The notes under the pieces: model-generated | The model's database searches: none | Told to the model about the DNA's origin: nothing | What the model saw: only the letters and a program-made list of their open reading frames with translations | Virus record (IMG/VR): IMGVR_UViG_3300027232_000017 | Span: 1-25,478 of that record | Source: a virus | Reading direction: 5' to 3' (one strand) | Length of the DNA stretch: 25,478 bases | In this document: in pieces, positions 1 through 7,836 of the stretch | Layout: every line of letters starts with the position of its first letter | Numbering within the stretch: the stretch's first letter is position 1 | Made by a program: the position numbers and the translations under genes

Positions 1-1
1 G

Positions 2-202
2 ACAAGTGCTGGGCAACAGCGTGATTTTGGCGCACTGGCAGCGGCAAGACCAGGGCTTGTTCAAACGATAGTAAATACAGCGACACAAGATGTGTTTAAG
101 TGTTTTGAACAAATTTCAGGCGCTAACGTGGAGACTGACAGTGACTTATACAAAAATTGCGATAGCATTAGTAGCAGCACTAACACTAACGGCGTGCAGT
201 AA
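2..202 (+). CDS. Putative inner-membrane spanin (Rz-like), C-terminal fragment
   Basis: The reading frame is open from the left edge and ends at TAA 200-202, giving the last 66 residues of a protein whose start lies outside the window. The visible part contains QQRDFGALAAARPGLVQ, followed by an amphipathic stretch (TATQDVFKCFEQI) and a polar tail. The RDFxxLAxxxPGL pattern is one I associate with the periplasmic ends of phage i-spanins (Rz-type), which join inner and outer membranes in the last step of lysis. The main support is architectural: the next gene is a small lipoprotein overlapping it in a different frame, the classic Rz/Rz1 arrangement. The N-terminal membrane anchor and coiled coil cannot be seen, so the call depends on the unseen part. 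An unrelated virion protein is possible. Confidence 0.5.
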   Translation, partial: TSAGQQRDFGALAAARPGLVQTIVNTATQDVFKCFEQISGANVETDSDLYKNCDSISSSTNTNGVQ

Positions 203-494
203 ACCTGTTGAGCCAATAGTTGTTGATCAGCGACCAATTGAGAAGCCTGTGATAGTTCTGCCACCTGTTGATGAATTTAACTCTAGAACTGTAGAATGGA
301 TTGTTGTTACACCAGACAACATAGAGCAAGTATTTAAAGATTTAGAAGACTCTGGACAGCACATAGTATTGATAGCTCTAACCAGCGATGGTTATGAACA
401 CCTATCGCTGAATATGGCAGACCTGTTAAAATTAGTTCAACAACAGCGCGCCATAATAGCAGCCTACCAAAAATACTATGAAGCACAATCGTAA
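141..494 (+). CDS. Putative outer-membrane spanin lipoprotein (Rz1-like)
   Basis: From a GTG at 141 the protein begins [19 protein letters not shown], a short lysine-bearing n-region, a hydrophobic core and a lipobox (LTAC, cysteine at residue 19). It should therefore be exported, lipidated and sorted to the outer membrane. The mature part starts proline-rich ([15 protein letters not shown]) and ends in a conserved-looking segment with [18 protein letters not shown] and a helical [15 protein letters not shown] tail. An ATG at 90 in the same frame would add 17 residues ahead of the signal peptide. I prefer GTG 141 because it gives a normal signal peptide. The gene overlaps the upstream i-spanin candidate out of frame and overlaps the J-domain gene by 17 nt. 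Role inferred: fusing the outer membrane with the inner membrane during lysis, with its overlapping partner. Confidence 0.6.
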   Translation: MTYTKIAIALVAALTLTACSKPVEPIVVDQRPIEKPVIVLPPVDEFNSRTVEWIVVTPDNIEQVFKDLEDSGQHIVLIALTSDGYEHLSLNMADLLKLVQQQRAIIAAYQKYYEAQS

Positions 495-1158
495 TCCCTG
501 GGACATTTTAGGAATATCAGAAGACGCTTCACAGGAAGAAATCCGTGAGGCGTTCAAGCGTCTTGCGATGAAGTATCACCCTGATCGTGACAGTGGTGAT
601 CTGGAAACATTTAAACTCATAAACTCAGCCTACAACAAGTTGAAAAACAATCAGATGGTGCCCATTGTAAAAGCCCCCGAAACAAAGATGGTAAATCTAA
701 AGCTAACACTAAAACAGCAAATTGAAGGTGTTAACGACTATGTTGATGTGGAAGGTGTGCTACTTAAAGTGAAAATACGCCCAGGTGCTCAAGTGGACGA
801 GAAGATAAAAGTTCGCGGTGACAATCAAAATTTTATATTAAATATCAAAGAACAAGCACATGAAGACTTTACAAGATACGGATTTAGTCTTATAATGGAG
901 TATGATTTGGACATATTGGAAGCCATGACAGGCGGTACGATAAGTATAATTAGTCCAACTGATGAACCATTAGAAATACCAATTCCAGCAAGTGTAACCA
1001 CAGGATATATCTTGACAATACCGGGCCAAGGCCTGTATAATAGAAGAACAAACAAACGCGGTAATCTTAACATACATTTACGTTTAAGGGTGCCAATACT
1101 AGATACAAACGATAAAATAGAAGAGTTTATTACAAGGTTAAAGAATGTCAGAAATTGA
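478..1158 (+). CDS. J-domain co-chaperone (DnaJ/CbpA-like)
   Basis: The 226-aa protein opens with a compact J domain (about residues 5-58). It has the helix II-loop-helix III signature: basic helix II ([11 protein letters not shown]), the HPD tripeptide at residues 34-36, then [13 protein letters not shown] is the residue set that stimulates Hsp70 ATPase. The rest (about 70-226) resembles the beta-rich C-terminal substrate-binding region of DnaJ ([37 protein letters not shown]). The Gly/Phe linker and Cys4 zinc fingers of DnaJ are missing, so it is closer to a short CbpA-type protein. No DnaK is in the window, so it probably uses host Hsp70. It overlaps the ClpA-like gene by 14 nt, implying translational coupling and a shared task such as feeding substrates to the unfoldase or assisting virion assembly. 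Confidence 0.85.
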   Translation: MKHNRNPWDILGISEDASQEEIREAFKRLAMKYHPDRDSGDLETFKLINSAYNKLKNNQMVPIVKAPETKMVNLKLTLKQQIEGVNDYVDVEGVLLKVKIRPGAQVDEKIKVRGDNQNFILNIKEQAHEDFTRYGFSLIMEYDLDILEAMTGGTISIISPTDEPLEIPIPASVTTGYILTIPGQGLYNRRTNKRGNLNIHLRLRVPILDTNDKIEEFITRLKNVRN

Positions 1159-3538
1159 AAACATTGTCCTACAGTCGATCAACTTGGCTAAAAAACTACG
1201 TCACCAATACGTAACAATCGAACACTTGACAATCGTTGTCATGGACGATGTTTCAGTACGTGCTATGTGCTATGAAGTTCAAGCAGATTGTGTGGGTATT
1301 CAGGAATCTCTTCTAGAGTATTTGAAGCAAGATTGTACTGAGCTAAAAGGCGCACCTGATGAAGAAGTACAACCGCGAAAAACACAGATGCTTGAACGTG
1401 TGTTTAATCGTGCGTTAACACAAGCACTATTTCAAGGTAAACAAGCTATCAATCAGATAGATTTGCTACAAAGTATTTTGAGTGAAGAAGCCAGTGCCGC
1501 AAGTCTGTTCAGTGGTGAAATGGGATTGGACAAACATGTAATTACTGAATGGCTTATGGACGTTCGTATGGAACAGCAAGCTGAGTTTGAAGAACGTATG
1601 AGTCAGTTGACTGACGAAGAGCGTGAGGAACAAGACGAGTTTGGGCCTCCGGAATACCGAAAAGTAGTTTCAAACAATAAGCAACAGCAACGTGCTCGTA
1701 ATACAAACAAAACAAGTCAAGCCTGGGACGTACTATCACAATTCACAGTTAACATGAATCAAGTAAGTCCTGAATACGACGATGTTGTTGGTCGTCGTGA
1801 AGAACTACGTGATCTTGTACAAACACTTTCCCGTAAGAAAAAATCCAACGCTATCCTTGTCGGCCCAAGTGGGGTAGGTAAAACTGCTATTGTCGAGGGA
1901 CTTGCTAAACTTATCGTTGAAGGCAATGTTCCAGAAGTAATGGAAAAGTATACTGTACTATCACTAGATATGGGAAAGCTAGTTGCTGGAACAAAATATC
2001 GTGGTGACTTTGAAGAACGTATGAAGAACTTGGTCGAGGCACTTGAACTAGTTGACGATGTGATCCTGTTTATTGATGAAATTCACATGGTTATTGGTGC
2101 TGGCTCGACTGGCGGCGGTGCTATGGACGCTGGCAACATGATTAAACCAGCACTAAGCGGCGGCACACTAAAAGTAATCGGTGCAACTACAGATGAAGAA
2201 TTCCGTAAGATTTTTGAGAAGGAAAGCGCACTTGCCCGCCGCTTTACTAAAATCAACGTTGGTGAACCAAGTGTAGAAGAAGCAAAAGAAATCCTACGTA
2301 ATACTATTGTGAGTTACGAAGTACACCATGGATTTGATATTGATCCTGAAGCATGTGACTTGGCAGTTGACCTGACCGCTGAATATGTGTTTAACAAAAA
2401 ACTACCAGACAAAGCATTTGATATCATTGACCGTGCGTGTGCGTATAATAAGATTCTACCAAGTGATCAACAAGTATCAATTATTAGTGCTACAGAAATT
2501 CGTAATGAAGTAGCACGTACAGTTGGTATTCCAGCAGAGCATTTGGGTAACCAAACTGAGGAGCATACCATTAATAAGCACGGACACGTTGAGGACTATC
2601 TCAAAGGCACTGTATTTGGACAGGATTCTGTAATTATGCGTGTATGTGATTCTATCACTGTTAGCATGGCTGGACTTAAAGATCCTACTAAGCCAGTTGG
2701 CTCATTCTTGTTTACTGGACCTACTGGTGTTGGTAAAACAGAACTCGCAAAACGTTTGGCACAAGCTATGGGTATGAAACTTGTGCGTTACGACATGGCT
2801 GAATATCAGGAGCGTCACACTGTAAGTAAACTTATCGGTAGCCCTCCAGGATATGTAGGACATGGTGACGGCAAAGCTGGCGATGGTTTGCTTATCAGCA
2901 ACCTTGAAGATAGTCCAAACTGTGTGTTGCTACTAGACGAAGTTGAAAAAGCACACCCAGACATTATGACTGTTCTACTGTCACTACTTGATGAGGGTGT
3001 TATTACCAGCAGCACAGGTAAAAAAGTAAGTGCCAAGAACGCTATCATTATAATGACCAGTAACCTTGGCGCTCGTGAAGGCGCGACAAAGGCTATTGGC
3101 TTTAGTGACAAGACATACAACTCTAAAGCAGTTGACGATGCAATCAACAACTTCTTTGCTCCTGAATTCCGCAACCGTTTGGATGCTATTGTTCGTTTTA
3201 ATGCACTACGTCCAGAGAACATGCAACGTATTGTTGTTAAGTTCTTGGGACAGATTGAAGGCTTGACAGCAGGCCGTAACATTGAACTAACCTGGACGCA
3301 GGATTTGAAAAACTATTTGGAAAAAGAAGGCTTTGATCCAGCAATGGGCGCTCGCCCACTAGCACGACTAATTAATGAGAAAGTTAAACTACCACTGGCC
3401 AAGTTTATGATGGAACATGGAGAAATCCATAATTCAAAGTTTACTGTAAACTGGGATGGCACCCAGACTATTATCACTGTGAAGAGTGATAGAAAACCAG
3501 AGGCTTTAATTGATGCAAGACCTGACCCAACATCCTAA
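1145..3538 (+). CDS. clpA-like: ClpA-type AAA+ unfoldase
   Basis: A 797-aa Hsp100 protein. Residues about 1-140 look like a Clp N-domain ([14 protein letters not shown]), followed by an acidic linker (about 140-190). D1 has Walker A GPSGVGKT (240-247), Walker [10 protein letters not shown] (306-314) and an ARRF arginine-finger segment. D2 has Walker A GPTGVGKT (525-532), Walker B VLLLDE (594-599), sensor-1 MTSN and FRNRLD. The C-terminal [14 protein letters not shown] is typical of the family. No long coiled-coil middle domain separates the modules, which argues for ClpA rather than ClpB or ClpC. An IGF tripeptide lies at residues 651-653, where ClpA carries its ClpP-docking IGL loop (ClpX uses IGF), so docking to host ClpP is plausible. 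No ClpP gene is in the window. The gene overlaps the upstream J-protein gene by 14 nt and the downstream gene by 26 nt. Confidence 0.93.
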   Translation: MSEIENIVLQSINLAKKLRHQYVTIEHLTIVVMDDVSVRAMCYEVQADCVGIQESLLEYLKQDCTELKGAPDEEVQPRKTQMLERVFNRALTQALFQGKQAINQIDLLQSILSEEASAASLFSGEMGLDKHVITEWLMDVRMEQQAEFEERMSQLTDEEREEQDEFGPPEYRKVVSNNKQQQRARNTNKTSQAWDVLSQFTVNMNQVSPEYDDVVGRREELRDLVQTLSRKKKSNAILVGPSGVGKTAIVEGLAKLIVEGNVPEVMEKYTVLSLDMGKLVAGTKYRGDFEERMKNLVEALELVDDVILFIDEIHMVIGAGSTGGGAMDAGNMIKPALSGGTLKVIGATTDEEFRKIFEKESALARRFTKINVGEPSVEEAKEILRNTIVSYEVHHGFDIDPEACDLAVDLTAEYVFNKKLPDKAFDIIDRACAYNKILPSDQQVSIISATEIRNEVARTVGIPAEHLGNQTEEHTINKHGHVEDYLKGTVFGQDSVIMRVCDSITVSMAGLKDPTKPVGSFLFTGPTGVGKTELAKRLAQAMGMKLVRYDMAEYQERHTVSKLIGSPPGYVGHGDGKAGDGLLISNLEDSPNCVLLLDEVEKAHPDIMTVLLSLLDEGVITSSTGKKVSAKNAIIIMTSNLGAREGATKAIGFSDKTYNSKAVDDAINNFFAPEFRNRLDAIVRFNALRPENMQRIVVKFLGQIEGLTAGRNIELTWTQDLKNYLEKEGFDPAMGARPLARLINEKVKLPLAKFMMEHGEIHNSKFTVNWDGTQTIITVKSDRKPEALIDARPDPTS

Positions 3539-4193
3539 ATGGGTGCAAAGTAATAAACTATATTACGGAAAATATGAGTGTGCGATTACTATTGGACCGT
3601 ACACTCAATATAACTATGTAAATTTACAACACTATATTATTCCAAATCGCAAAGCAAGTGATGATATTAGTCATAGAACACGCCGTCTTATGAACTTAAA
3701 TTTTTCTCATACACAGCAAAGCGATGATATAAAGTTTCACTACATGCTAACAGTGTATACAAGTCACCGCGGGTTTGTAGATTGGATTGTATACCAAAGC
3801 GGATATCCTATTGCAAGCGTTGTTTCACCAGCTAACGCAGACCATGCCAAGATTATGCACAGTTTGGATGAAAAGAGCGAATTTAGAAAACGTTTATATC
3901 ACGGCAAATACAAGTTTAGAGTAAATGCAACTCGTCCTTGGCGTAGTAATACCACTGATGAGGAAATGATTGCAGCCTATGACTGGGCAATGGATCAATT
4001 TGATACCACTGATAATAAAATACTGCGCCGCGCTGGGGGATATTATAATTATAGATACACAGGACGCCGTATATCTGCAATACCGTATATCTACACTAAT
4101 GACGAAGCAGCTATCATGCTGTTTAAAATGGCGTTCAGTAACACACTTAGCATTAAAGTAACACGTGCAATAACACTAGACAATATAGACTGA
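3513..4193 (+). CDS. Phage protein of unknown function with ExAxxxFKxxF C-terminal motif
   Basis: Unrecognised 226-aa protein. I start it at ATG 3513 ([10 protein letters not shown]); a TTG lies immediately upstream in frame at 3510. It is rich in aromatic residues (YNYVNLQHYIIP, HYMLTVYTSHRGFVDWIVYQ) and lacks a signal peptide or membrane segment. Near the C-terminus is YIYTNDEAAIMLFKMAFSN, which resembles the end of the small protein at 11146-11361 (ELYVFLENSEDAMIFKLKFG). The two may share a short domain. The start lies inside the end of the ClpA-like gene, so it is probably translated from the same message. It is followed directly by a late promoter, so it probably closes the J-protein/ClpA transcript. 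No function is assigned. Confidence 0.75.
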   Translation: MQDLTQHPKWVQSNKLYYGKYECAITIGPYTQYNYVNLQHYIIPNRKASDDISHRTRRLMNLNFSHTQQSDDIKFHYMLTVYTSHRGFVDWIVYQSGYPIASVVSPANADHAKIMHSLDEKSEFRKRLYHGKYKFRVNATRPWRSNTTDEEMIAAYDWAMDQFDTTDNKILRRAGGYYNYRYTGRRISAIPYIYTNDEAAIMLFKMAFSNTLSIKVTRAITLDNID

Positions 4194-4229
4194 GCTTTTT
4201 TAATAAATACTATTATTAAAGGAGAGCTC
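4192..4229 (+). promoter_or_regulatory. RNA hairpin covering the ribosome binding site, late promoter in its left arm
   Basis: Bases 4195-4206 can pair with 4213-4224 in a continuous 12-bp stem (ten Watson-Crick, two G-U) with a 6-nt loop. After a 2-nt bulge, three more pairs form (4192-4194 with 4227-4229). The right arm contains the Shine-Dalgarno AAGGAG (4219-4224). A message reading through from upstream would hide this site. A message starting near 4215 lacks the left arm and leaves the site open. This is the same logic as the RBS-occluding hairpins of T4 gene e and soc. Confidence 0.45.
4202..4209 (+). promoter_or_regulatory. T4-type late promoter (AATAAATA)
   Basis: AATAAATA matches the T4 late consensus TATAAATA at seven of eight positions and lies 24 nt before the ATG of the next gene. 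If, as in T4, the box spans -13 to -6, transcription would start near 4215. It lies inside the hairpin at 4192-4229. Confidence 0.6.
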
Positions 4230-4233
4230 ACGA

Positions 4234-4410
4234 ATGGCAAAAATTAACGAGTCTATTATCGTTGTTAAAGTCAGTAAGCTAGTAAAAGATTCAGATGCTA
4301 GTCGTCCAGCCTTAGATGCAGACGTAATAGCACAGCTAGAAGAAGTTATTAGAACTCTAGCTGATGAAGGTTCACTGGTTGAAATTGAGACTATGGATAA
4401 CAACGGATAA
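4234..4410 (+). CDS. Small protein of unknown function (58 aa)
   Basis: A 58-aa ORF preceded by a good Shine-Dalgarno (AAGGAG, about 10 nt before ATG) and by a late promoter. The product begins MAKINESIIVVKVSKLVKD and ends DEGSLVEIETMDNNG. A predicted beta strand is followed by an acidic helix (ADVIAQLEEVIRTLADEG), which would suit a small alpha/beta fold. It is the first gene of the late cassette that continues into the small virion-type protein at 4417 and the tail fibre at 4804, so a virion or assembly role is likely, but no family is recognised. Confidence 0.75.
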   Translation: MAKINESIIVVKVSKLVKDSDASRPALDADVIAQLEEVIRTLADEGSLVEIETMDNNG

Positions 4411-4416
4411 CAAGAC

Positions 4417-4788
4417 ATGGCAAACAGCACAATAATTTTATCAAATCAAACGCAGATGTCGTACACTGGGGAGAAACACCGCGGTGACGGCTTTTATGGC
4501 TTTGCGGATGGTTTACACACAGTAAGTTTCCACGTAACAAACTTCACTGGCCGTATTTGCTTACAGGCAACACTGTTAGAAAATCCTACAGAAGCAGATT
4601 GGTTCTTCATTCAATTACAGCAAGATACTGTGCATATTGAGTGGGACAACGAATCAGAAACACTTGGTACAAGTTTTATTGGAAACTTCGTTTATATTAG
4701 AGCTGTTGTCGATAGAAGCTACTTAATAGATCAAAACTATAACCCATCAGTTCATGGATTAGTTGACAAAGTAGTATTAATGATTTAA
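4417..4788 (+). CDS. Probable virion structural protein upstream of the tail fibre
   Basis: A 123-aa protein (MANSTIILSNQTQMSYTGEK) with alternating hydrophobic/polar strands and almost no obvious helix. The pattern GEKHRGDGFYGFADGLHTV followed by VTNFTGRICLQATLLENP and a DWFFIQL segment is one I have seen in small structural proteins next to tail-fibre genes of T4-like marine phages. It is most likely a beta-sandwich tail or fibre accessory protein. It starts 6 nt after the 58-aa gene stop and ends 15 nt before the tail-fibre start, so the three genes are probably one late transcript. Confidence 0.7.
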   Translation: MANSTIILSNQTQMSYTGEKHRGDGFYGFADGLHTVSFHVTNFTGRICLQATLLENPTEADWFFIQLQQDTVHIEWDNESETLGTSFIGNFVYIRAVVDRSYLIDQNYNPSVHGLVDKVVLMI

Positions 4789-4803
4789 TGGGGGTAGTAA
4801 AAA

Positions 4804-6954
4804 TTGGCAATTAAGGCGTATAATAGTAATACTGGCAATAGTATTATTGATACTAGTATTAAATTTGTTGAGGGCGACATGCTGGCATTTGATGCTAGAA
4901 AAAACTTGTTTGTTCGCACAACACGGGCAGAAATAGCAACCGTAGACTTAACTGGATACGCTACACTTGCACAAGTACAGTCACTGATAGACAATATAGA
5001 TGGTGGCACTGCTACTACTATAGATTGGGCAAATGTTACTACCAAACCAACAATCCCAAGCATTGATGGGTTAGCAAGTGAAGCATATGTAACACAACAA
5101 ATTGCGCTAAGTCAACCAGACTTAACTTCATATTCTACTAAAACATATGTTGACACGGCTATCGCCGCAGCACTGGCTAGTGCGGGCAGTGGTGATCTTT
5201 CAACCTATTACACTAAAACCGAAGTAGACAATCTGTTAGCAAATTATCAGCCATCAATAGATCTATCAGGATATGCTACCACTGGTTATGTTACAAATCA
5301 ACTAACTGCCTACCAACCAAAATTTGATCTATCACAATACGCTACAAAGGCATATGTTGCTGGCGAAGTATTCAGCGGCGATTATAACGATTTAACAAAC
5401 AAACCAACACTATTCAGCGGCAGTTATAATGATTTAACAAACAAGCCAATTATCTTCAGTGGCAACTACGCCGACCTTTATAATCAGCCAATCATTCCAA
5501 GTATTGACGGATTGGCAAGCATTGCGTATGTTGATCAACAGATTGCAAACGTAGCCAGTGGTGGCAGTATTGATTTAAGTAGTTATGTAACTGAAACTGA
5601 ACTAGCAACTGCCCTAGCTGGTTATCAACCAAGTGTTGACCTAACATCATACTACACAAAGACTGAAGTAGATGGTTTAATAACACCACACTTTAGTGGC
5701 GATTATACTGATCTAACCAATACGCCAACTATCCCAAGTTTAACTGGATATGCTACACAGGCATATGTAGATAGTGCAGTTGCAAACAGCAGTGGCGGTG
5801 GTAGTGTTGATTTAACTGGATATGCCACACAAACATATGTGCAACAGCAAATCAGTGCAGCAACACTTGGAGTAATTGCAAACGTTGGCGACTTAAATGA
5901 TGTTGCCATTGATACTAATCTTGACGCATTGCACCAAGCATTAATATGGAACGGTGTTAACAATCTCTGGGAAAACGTTGACCTAGAAGATACATTTGCT
6001 ACAAAGGTTTATGTTACTGAACAGCTAGCAAACATTCTAAGTAACGGACAGATAACACTTGACGGTTATGCCACTGAGTCTTATGTAACACAAAAGCTAC
6101 TGGAACGTGGTGATCACTTTAGTGGTAACTATAACGACCTAGTCAACCGTCCAATTCTTTTCAGTGGTGATTATCGTGATCTAATTAACGCACCAGCAGA
6201 CAACAGCGATCTGAGACTTATGTTAGTTGGTGATGAACTACAGTTACTAAACATTGAGCCTGAACCAGATACCGTTATTAGTAGAATTACACTAGATGAT
6301 CTAGGTACAGCGGTGTCAGCTTATATTGACTACAATCAAGTAAGTAACTTACCAGACATTTTTAGTGGTGACTACAATGATCTAGTTAACCGCCCAATAC
6401 TATTCAGTGGTAACTACAATGACCTAGCAAACAAGCCATACATTCCAAGTATTGCTGGCTTGGCTACTGAAACATATGTTAACAACAAACACGCTGAACC
6501 AACTATCTATGGTGATAAAACATTCAAAGGCAGCGTAACATTTGAAAGTTTCACACTGCAAAAAATTAGTACTGTTAGCCATACTGCCGCTATCAAGAAT
6601 ATGGTTATGGCGATCCGCACAACTAATGCTATTCCAACAGAAGTACTATTAAATGGTGGCAGCAGAATTACTATTGCCAGTGGCACAACTGCGATGTTTA
6701 AAATTACGTTTGTTGCAACCAGCGGGGCTGACTCAGCAAGTTTTGTTGTACGTGGTATTATTGACAACAACAGTGCTGGCCTAAGGCTAATTGGTTCAAA
6801 CATTACAGAGACAATTGCTGACAGCGATCAAACTTGGTCAGGCGCGGCAAGTGCTAACATTGTAAACGATAGCTTAAAAATTGTAGTCACAGGCAGCGAT
6901 GCAACCACAGTTGACTGGACAGTGTTTGTAGAACTAAATGAAGTAGTAAGATAA
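4804..6954 (+). CDS. Repetitive tail-fibre protein
   Basis: A 716-aa fibre. I place the start at TTG 4804 (MAIKAYNSN): two in-frame stops (4795-4797 and 4798-4800) exclude any upstream start, and GGGGG at 4790-4794 is a suitable ribosome binding site. Residues about 45-590 consist of two interleaved repeats. One is FSG[DNS]YxDLxNxP, eight copies. The other is LxGYATxxYVxxQ[IL]-type, about a dozen copies, some in the YYTKTEVD form common in phage fibres. After the repeats a non-repetitive region (about 600-716, from GDKTFKGSVTF) is rich in Thr/Ala/Ser and beta strands and is probably the terminal or trimerisation/receptor domain. The protein should project from the baseplate and contact the host surface. 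Its stop codon lies within the next late promoter. Confidence 0.88.
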   Translation: MAIKAYNSNTGNSIIDTSIKFVEGDMLAFDARKNLFVRTTRAEIATVDLTGYATLAQVQSLIDNIDGGTATTIDWANVTTKPTIPSIDGLASEAYVTQQIALSQPDLTSYSTKTYVDTAIAAALASAGSGDLSTYYTKTEVDNLLANYQPSIDLSGYATTGYVTNQLTAYQPKFDLSQYATKAYVAGEVFSGDYNDLTNKPTLFSGSYNDLTNKPIIFSGNYADLYNQPIIPSIDGLASIAYVDQQIANVASGGSIDLSSYVTETELATALAGYQPSVDLTSYYTKTEVDGLITPHFSGDYTDLTNTPTIPSLTGYATQAYVDSAVANSSGGGSVDLTGYATQTYVQQQISAATLGVIANVGDLNDVAIDTNLDALHQALIWNGVNNLWENVDLEDTFATKVYVTEQLANILSNGQITLDGYATESYVTQKLLERGDHFSGNYNDLVNRPILFSGDYRDLINAPADNSDLRLMLVGDELQLLNIEPEPDTVISRITLDDLGTAVSAYIDYNQVSNLPDIFSGDYNDLVNRPILFSGNYNDLANKPYIPSIAGLATETYVNNKHAEPTIYGDKTFKGSVTFESFTLQKISTVSHTAAIKNMVMAIRTTNAIPTEVLLNGGSRITIASGTTAMFKITFVATSGADSASFVVRGIIDNNSAGLRLIGSNITETIADSDQTWSGAASANIVNDSLKIVVTGSDATTVDWTVFVELNEVVR

Positions 6955-6957
6955 ATA
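6950..6957 (+). promoter_or_regulatory. T4-type late promoter (GATAAATA)
   Basis: GATAAATA matches TATAAATA at seven of eight positions. The TAA stop of the tail-fibre gene (6952-6954) is embedded in the box. The next ATG is 44 nt downstream with its own AAAAAGGAG ribosome binding site. Confidence 0.6.
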
Positions 6958-7001
6958 AGCATAAGCGTAACAACGCAGATTTTTAAAAAGGAGTCATTAT
7001 A

Positions 7002-7307
7002 ATGGCAACACGTAACCCAGCAAACGTTATCCGGTTTAATGTAGGTAACTTTGGCGCACCAGTAAGCGTTTATTTAATTGGAAATGCAGCAGGCGCAGAC
7101 GCACAAGTAGCACCGGGCGAAGACATGGAAGCATTTGTAGAAGCAGTACAAAAGCGTGGCATTACGCTAGCTATTGGTGCATACAATGCAGGCGCATTCC
7201 GCATTTATGTTGAGAACTCAGGATGGGACGCAGCAACACTTGAAACAGCAGTACAAGCAGTTGGCGGTGTTTTTGCAGCAGCTACAGTAGCAGACGCAAC
7301 ACTGTAA
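7002..7307 (+). CDS. Small probable virion protein (101 aa)
   Basis: A 101-aa protein with a strong Shine-Dalgarno (AAAAAGGAG before ATG 7002). The product begins MATRNPANVIRFNVGNFG and is unusually rich in Ala, Gly and Val (GNAAGADAQVAPG, AAATVADATL) with few charges. The composition and high-quality translation signals suggest an abundant particle protein. It sits alone between a late promoter (6950) and a strong rho-independent terminator (7335-7360), so it can be made as a monocistronic late message. It also follows the tail fibre, so it may be a fibre-associated or decoration protein. No family is recognised with confidence. Confidence 0.78.
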   Translation: MATRNPANVIRFNVGNFGAPVSVYLIGNAAGADAQVAPGEDMEAFVEAVQKRGITLAIGAYNAGAFRIYVENSGWDAATLETAVQAVGGVFAAATVADATL

Positions 7308-7334
7308 TAATTGCTCTCCAACTGAGAGTGGCCC

Positions 7335-7360
7335 AAGCCCAGTGTTTCCACTGGGCTTTT
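7335..7360 (+). terminator. Rho-independent terminator
   Basis: A perfect 10-bp stem, AAGCCCAGTG (7335-7344) with CACTGGGCTT (7349-7358), has a TTTC loop and ends in TTTT. It closes the transcript of the 101-aa protein. Confidence 0.9.
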
Positions 7361-7372
7361 CCATGGATATCA

Positions 7373-7380
7373 GCTAAATA
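7373..7380 (+). promoter_or_regulatory. Late promoter variant (GCTAAATA)
   Basis: GCTAAATA differs from TATAAATA at its first two positions. It lies just after the terminator and 29 nt before the ATG at 7410. The position between a terminator and the next gene supports a promoter role. Confidence 0.5.
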
Positions 7381-7409
7381 CATATAATTACGGGGGTAAC
7401 ACATGCATT

Positions 7410-7823
7410 ATGGCAATACGAGATCTAGGTCCAATGGATTTGAATAAAGACGGAACGATAAGTAAATGGGAACTATTCCCATATTGGTTTGATAGACTGC
7501 GTCTATTTCCACGTGCATTTATCACAATGTACATGTATATGTTCTATCGTGTAGTAGAATGGTTTATGGCATTGCCAGACCCAACTATGGAACAAGCTGG
7601 ACTTGTAAGCGTAGTAACTGGCGCAGGTGCAGCATGGTTTGGACTTTATGTAAATAGTGGTAATATCACCCCTGGACCAATTGTAGTACAATCAACTACA
7701 ACACCAACAGTTGCAGCAAGATCAACTAATAGTACTAGAAGTCAGTCAAATAGATCAAGAACAACAGAGCCAGCAATTGCTCCACTTGATGACGACGACA
7801 TAACGGAAAACCCACACGGTTAA
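7410..7823 (+). CDS. Two-TM membrane protein with an EF-hand loop; holin candidate
   Basis: The 137-aa product begins MAIRDLGPMDLNKDGTISKW. Residues 10-21 (DLNKDGTISKWE) fit the 12-residue EF-hand calcium loop exactly (D1, N3, D5, G6, I8, S9, E12). Two hydrophobic segments follow, about residues 33-54 (rich in M, Y, F) and 64-81 (GLVSVVTGAGAAWFGLYV). Then comes a Ser/Thr/Arg-rich linker (94-120) and an acidic end (LDDDD). Small size and two TM segments suit a class II-like holin, and the spanin candidates at the start of the window show that lysis genes are present in the region. A virion membrane protein is an alternative. GGGGG at 7392-7396 is 13 nt from this ATG; a closer ATG at 7403 opens only a 14-codon frame. 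Confidence 0.65.
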   Translation: MAIRDLGPMDLNKDGTISKWELFPYWFDRLRLFPRAFITMYMYMFYRVVEWFMALPDPTMEQAGLVSVVTGAGAAWFGLYVNSGNITPGPIVVQSTTTPTVAARSTNSTRSQSNRSRTTEPAIAPLDDDDITENPHG

Positions 7824-7836
7824 AAAAGGATTATCA

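Noticed and set aside
90-140. ATG 90 as start of the lipoprotein
   Set aside because: It would put 17 residues with a Cys and an aromatic stretch before the signal peptide; GTG 141 gives a normal n-region and lipobox position.
2815-3282. 155-aa open frame on the - strand
   Set aside because: It is antisense to the second AAA+ domain of the ClpA-like gene, has no recognisable motif and no convincing ribosome binding site; it mirrors codon bias of the + gene.
1145-3538. ClpB or ClpC identity for the AAA+ protein
   Set aside because: There is no long coiled-coil middle domain between the ATPase modules, and the IGF loop and the C-terminal end fit ClpA better.
4804-6954. Repeats as a CRISPR array
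   Set aside because: The repeats are degenerate, in frame, and encode a tail-fibre pattern; no uniform spacer-repeat layout exists. No CRISPR array was seen in the window.
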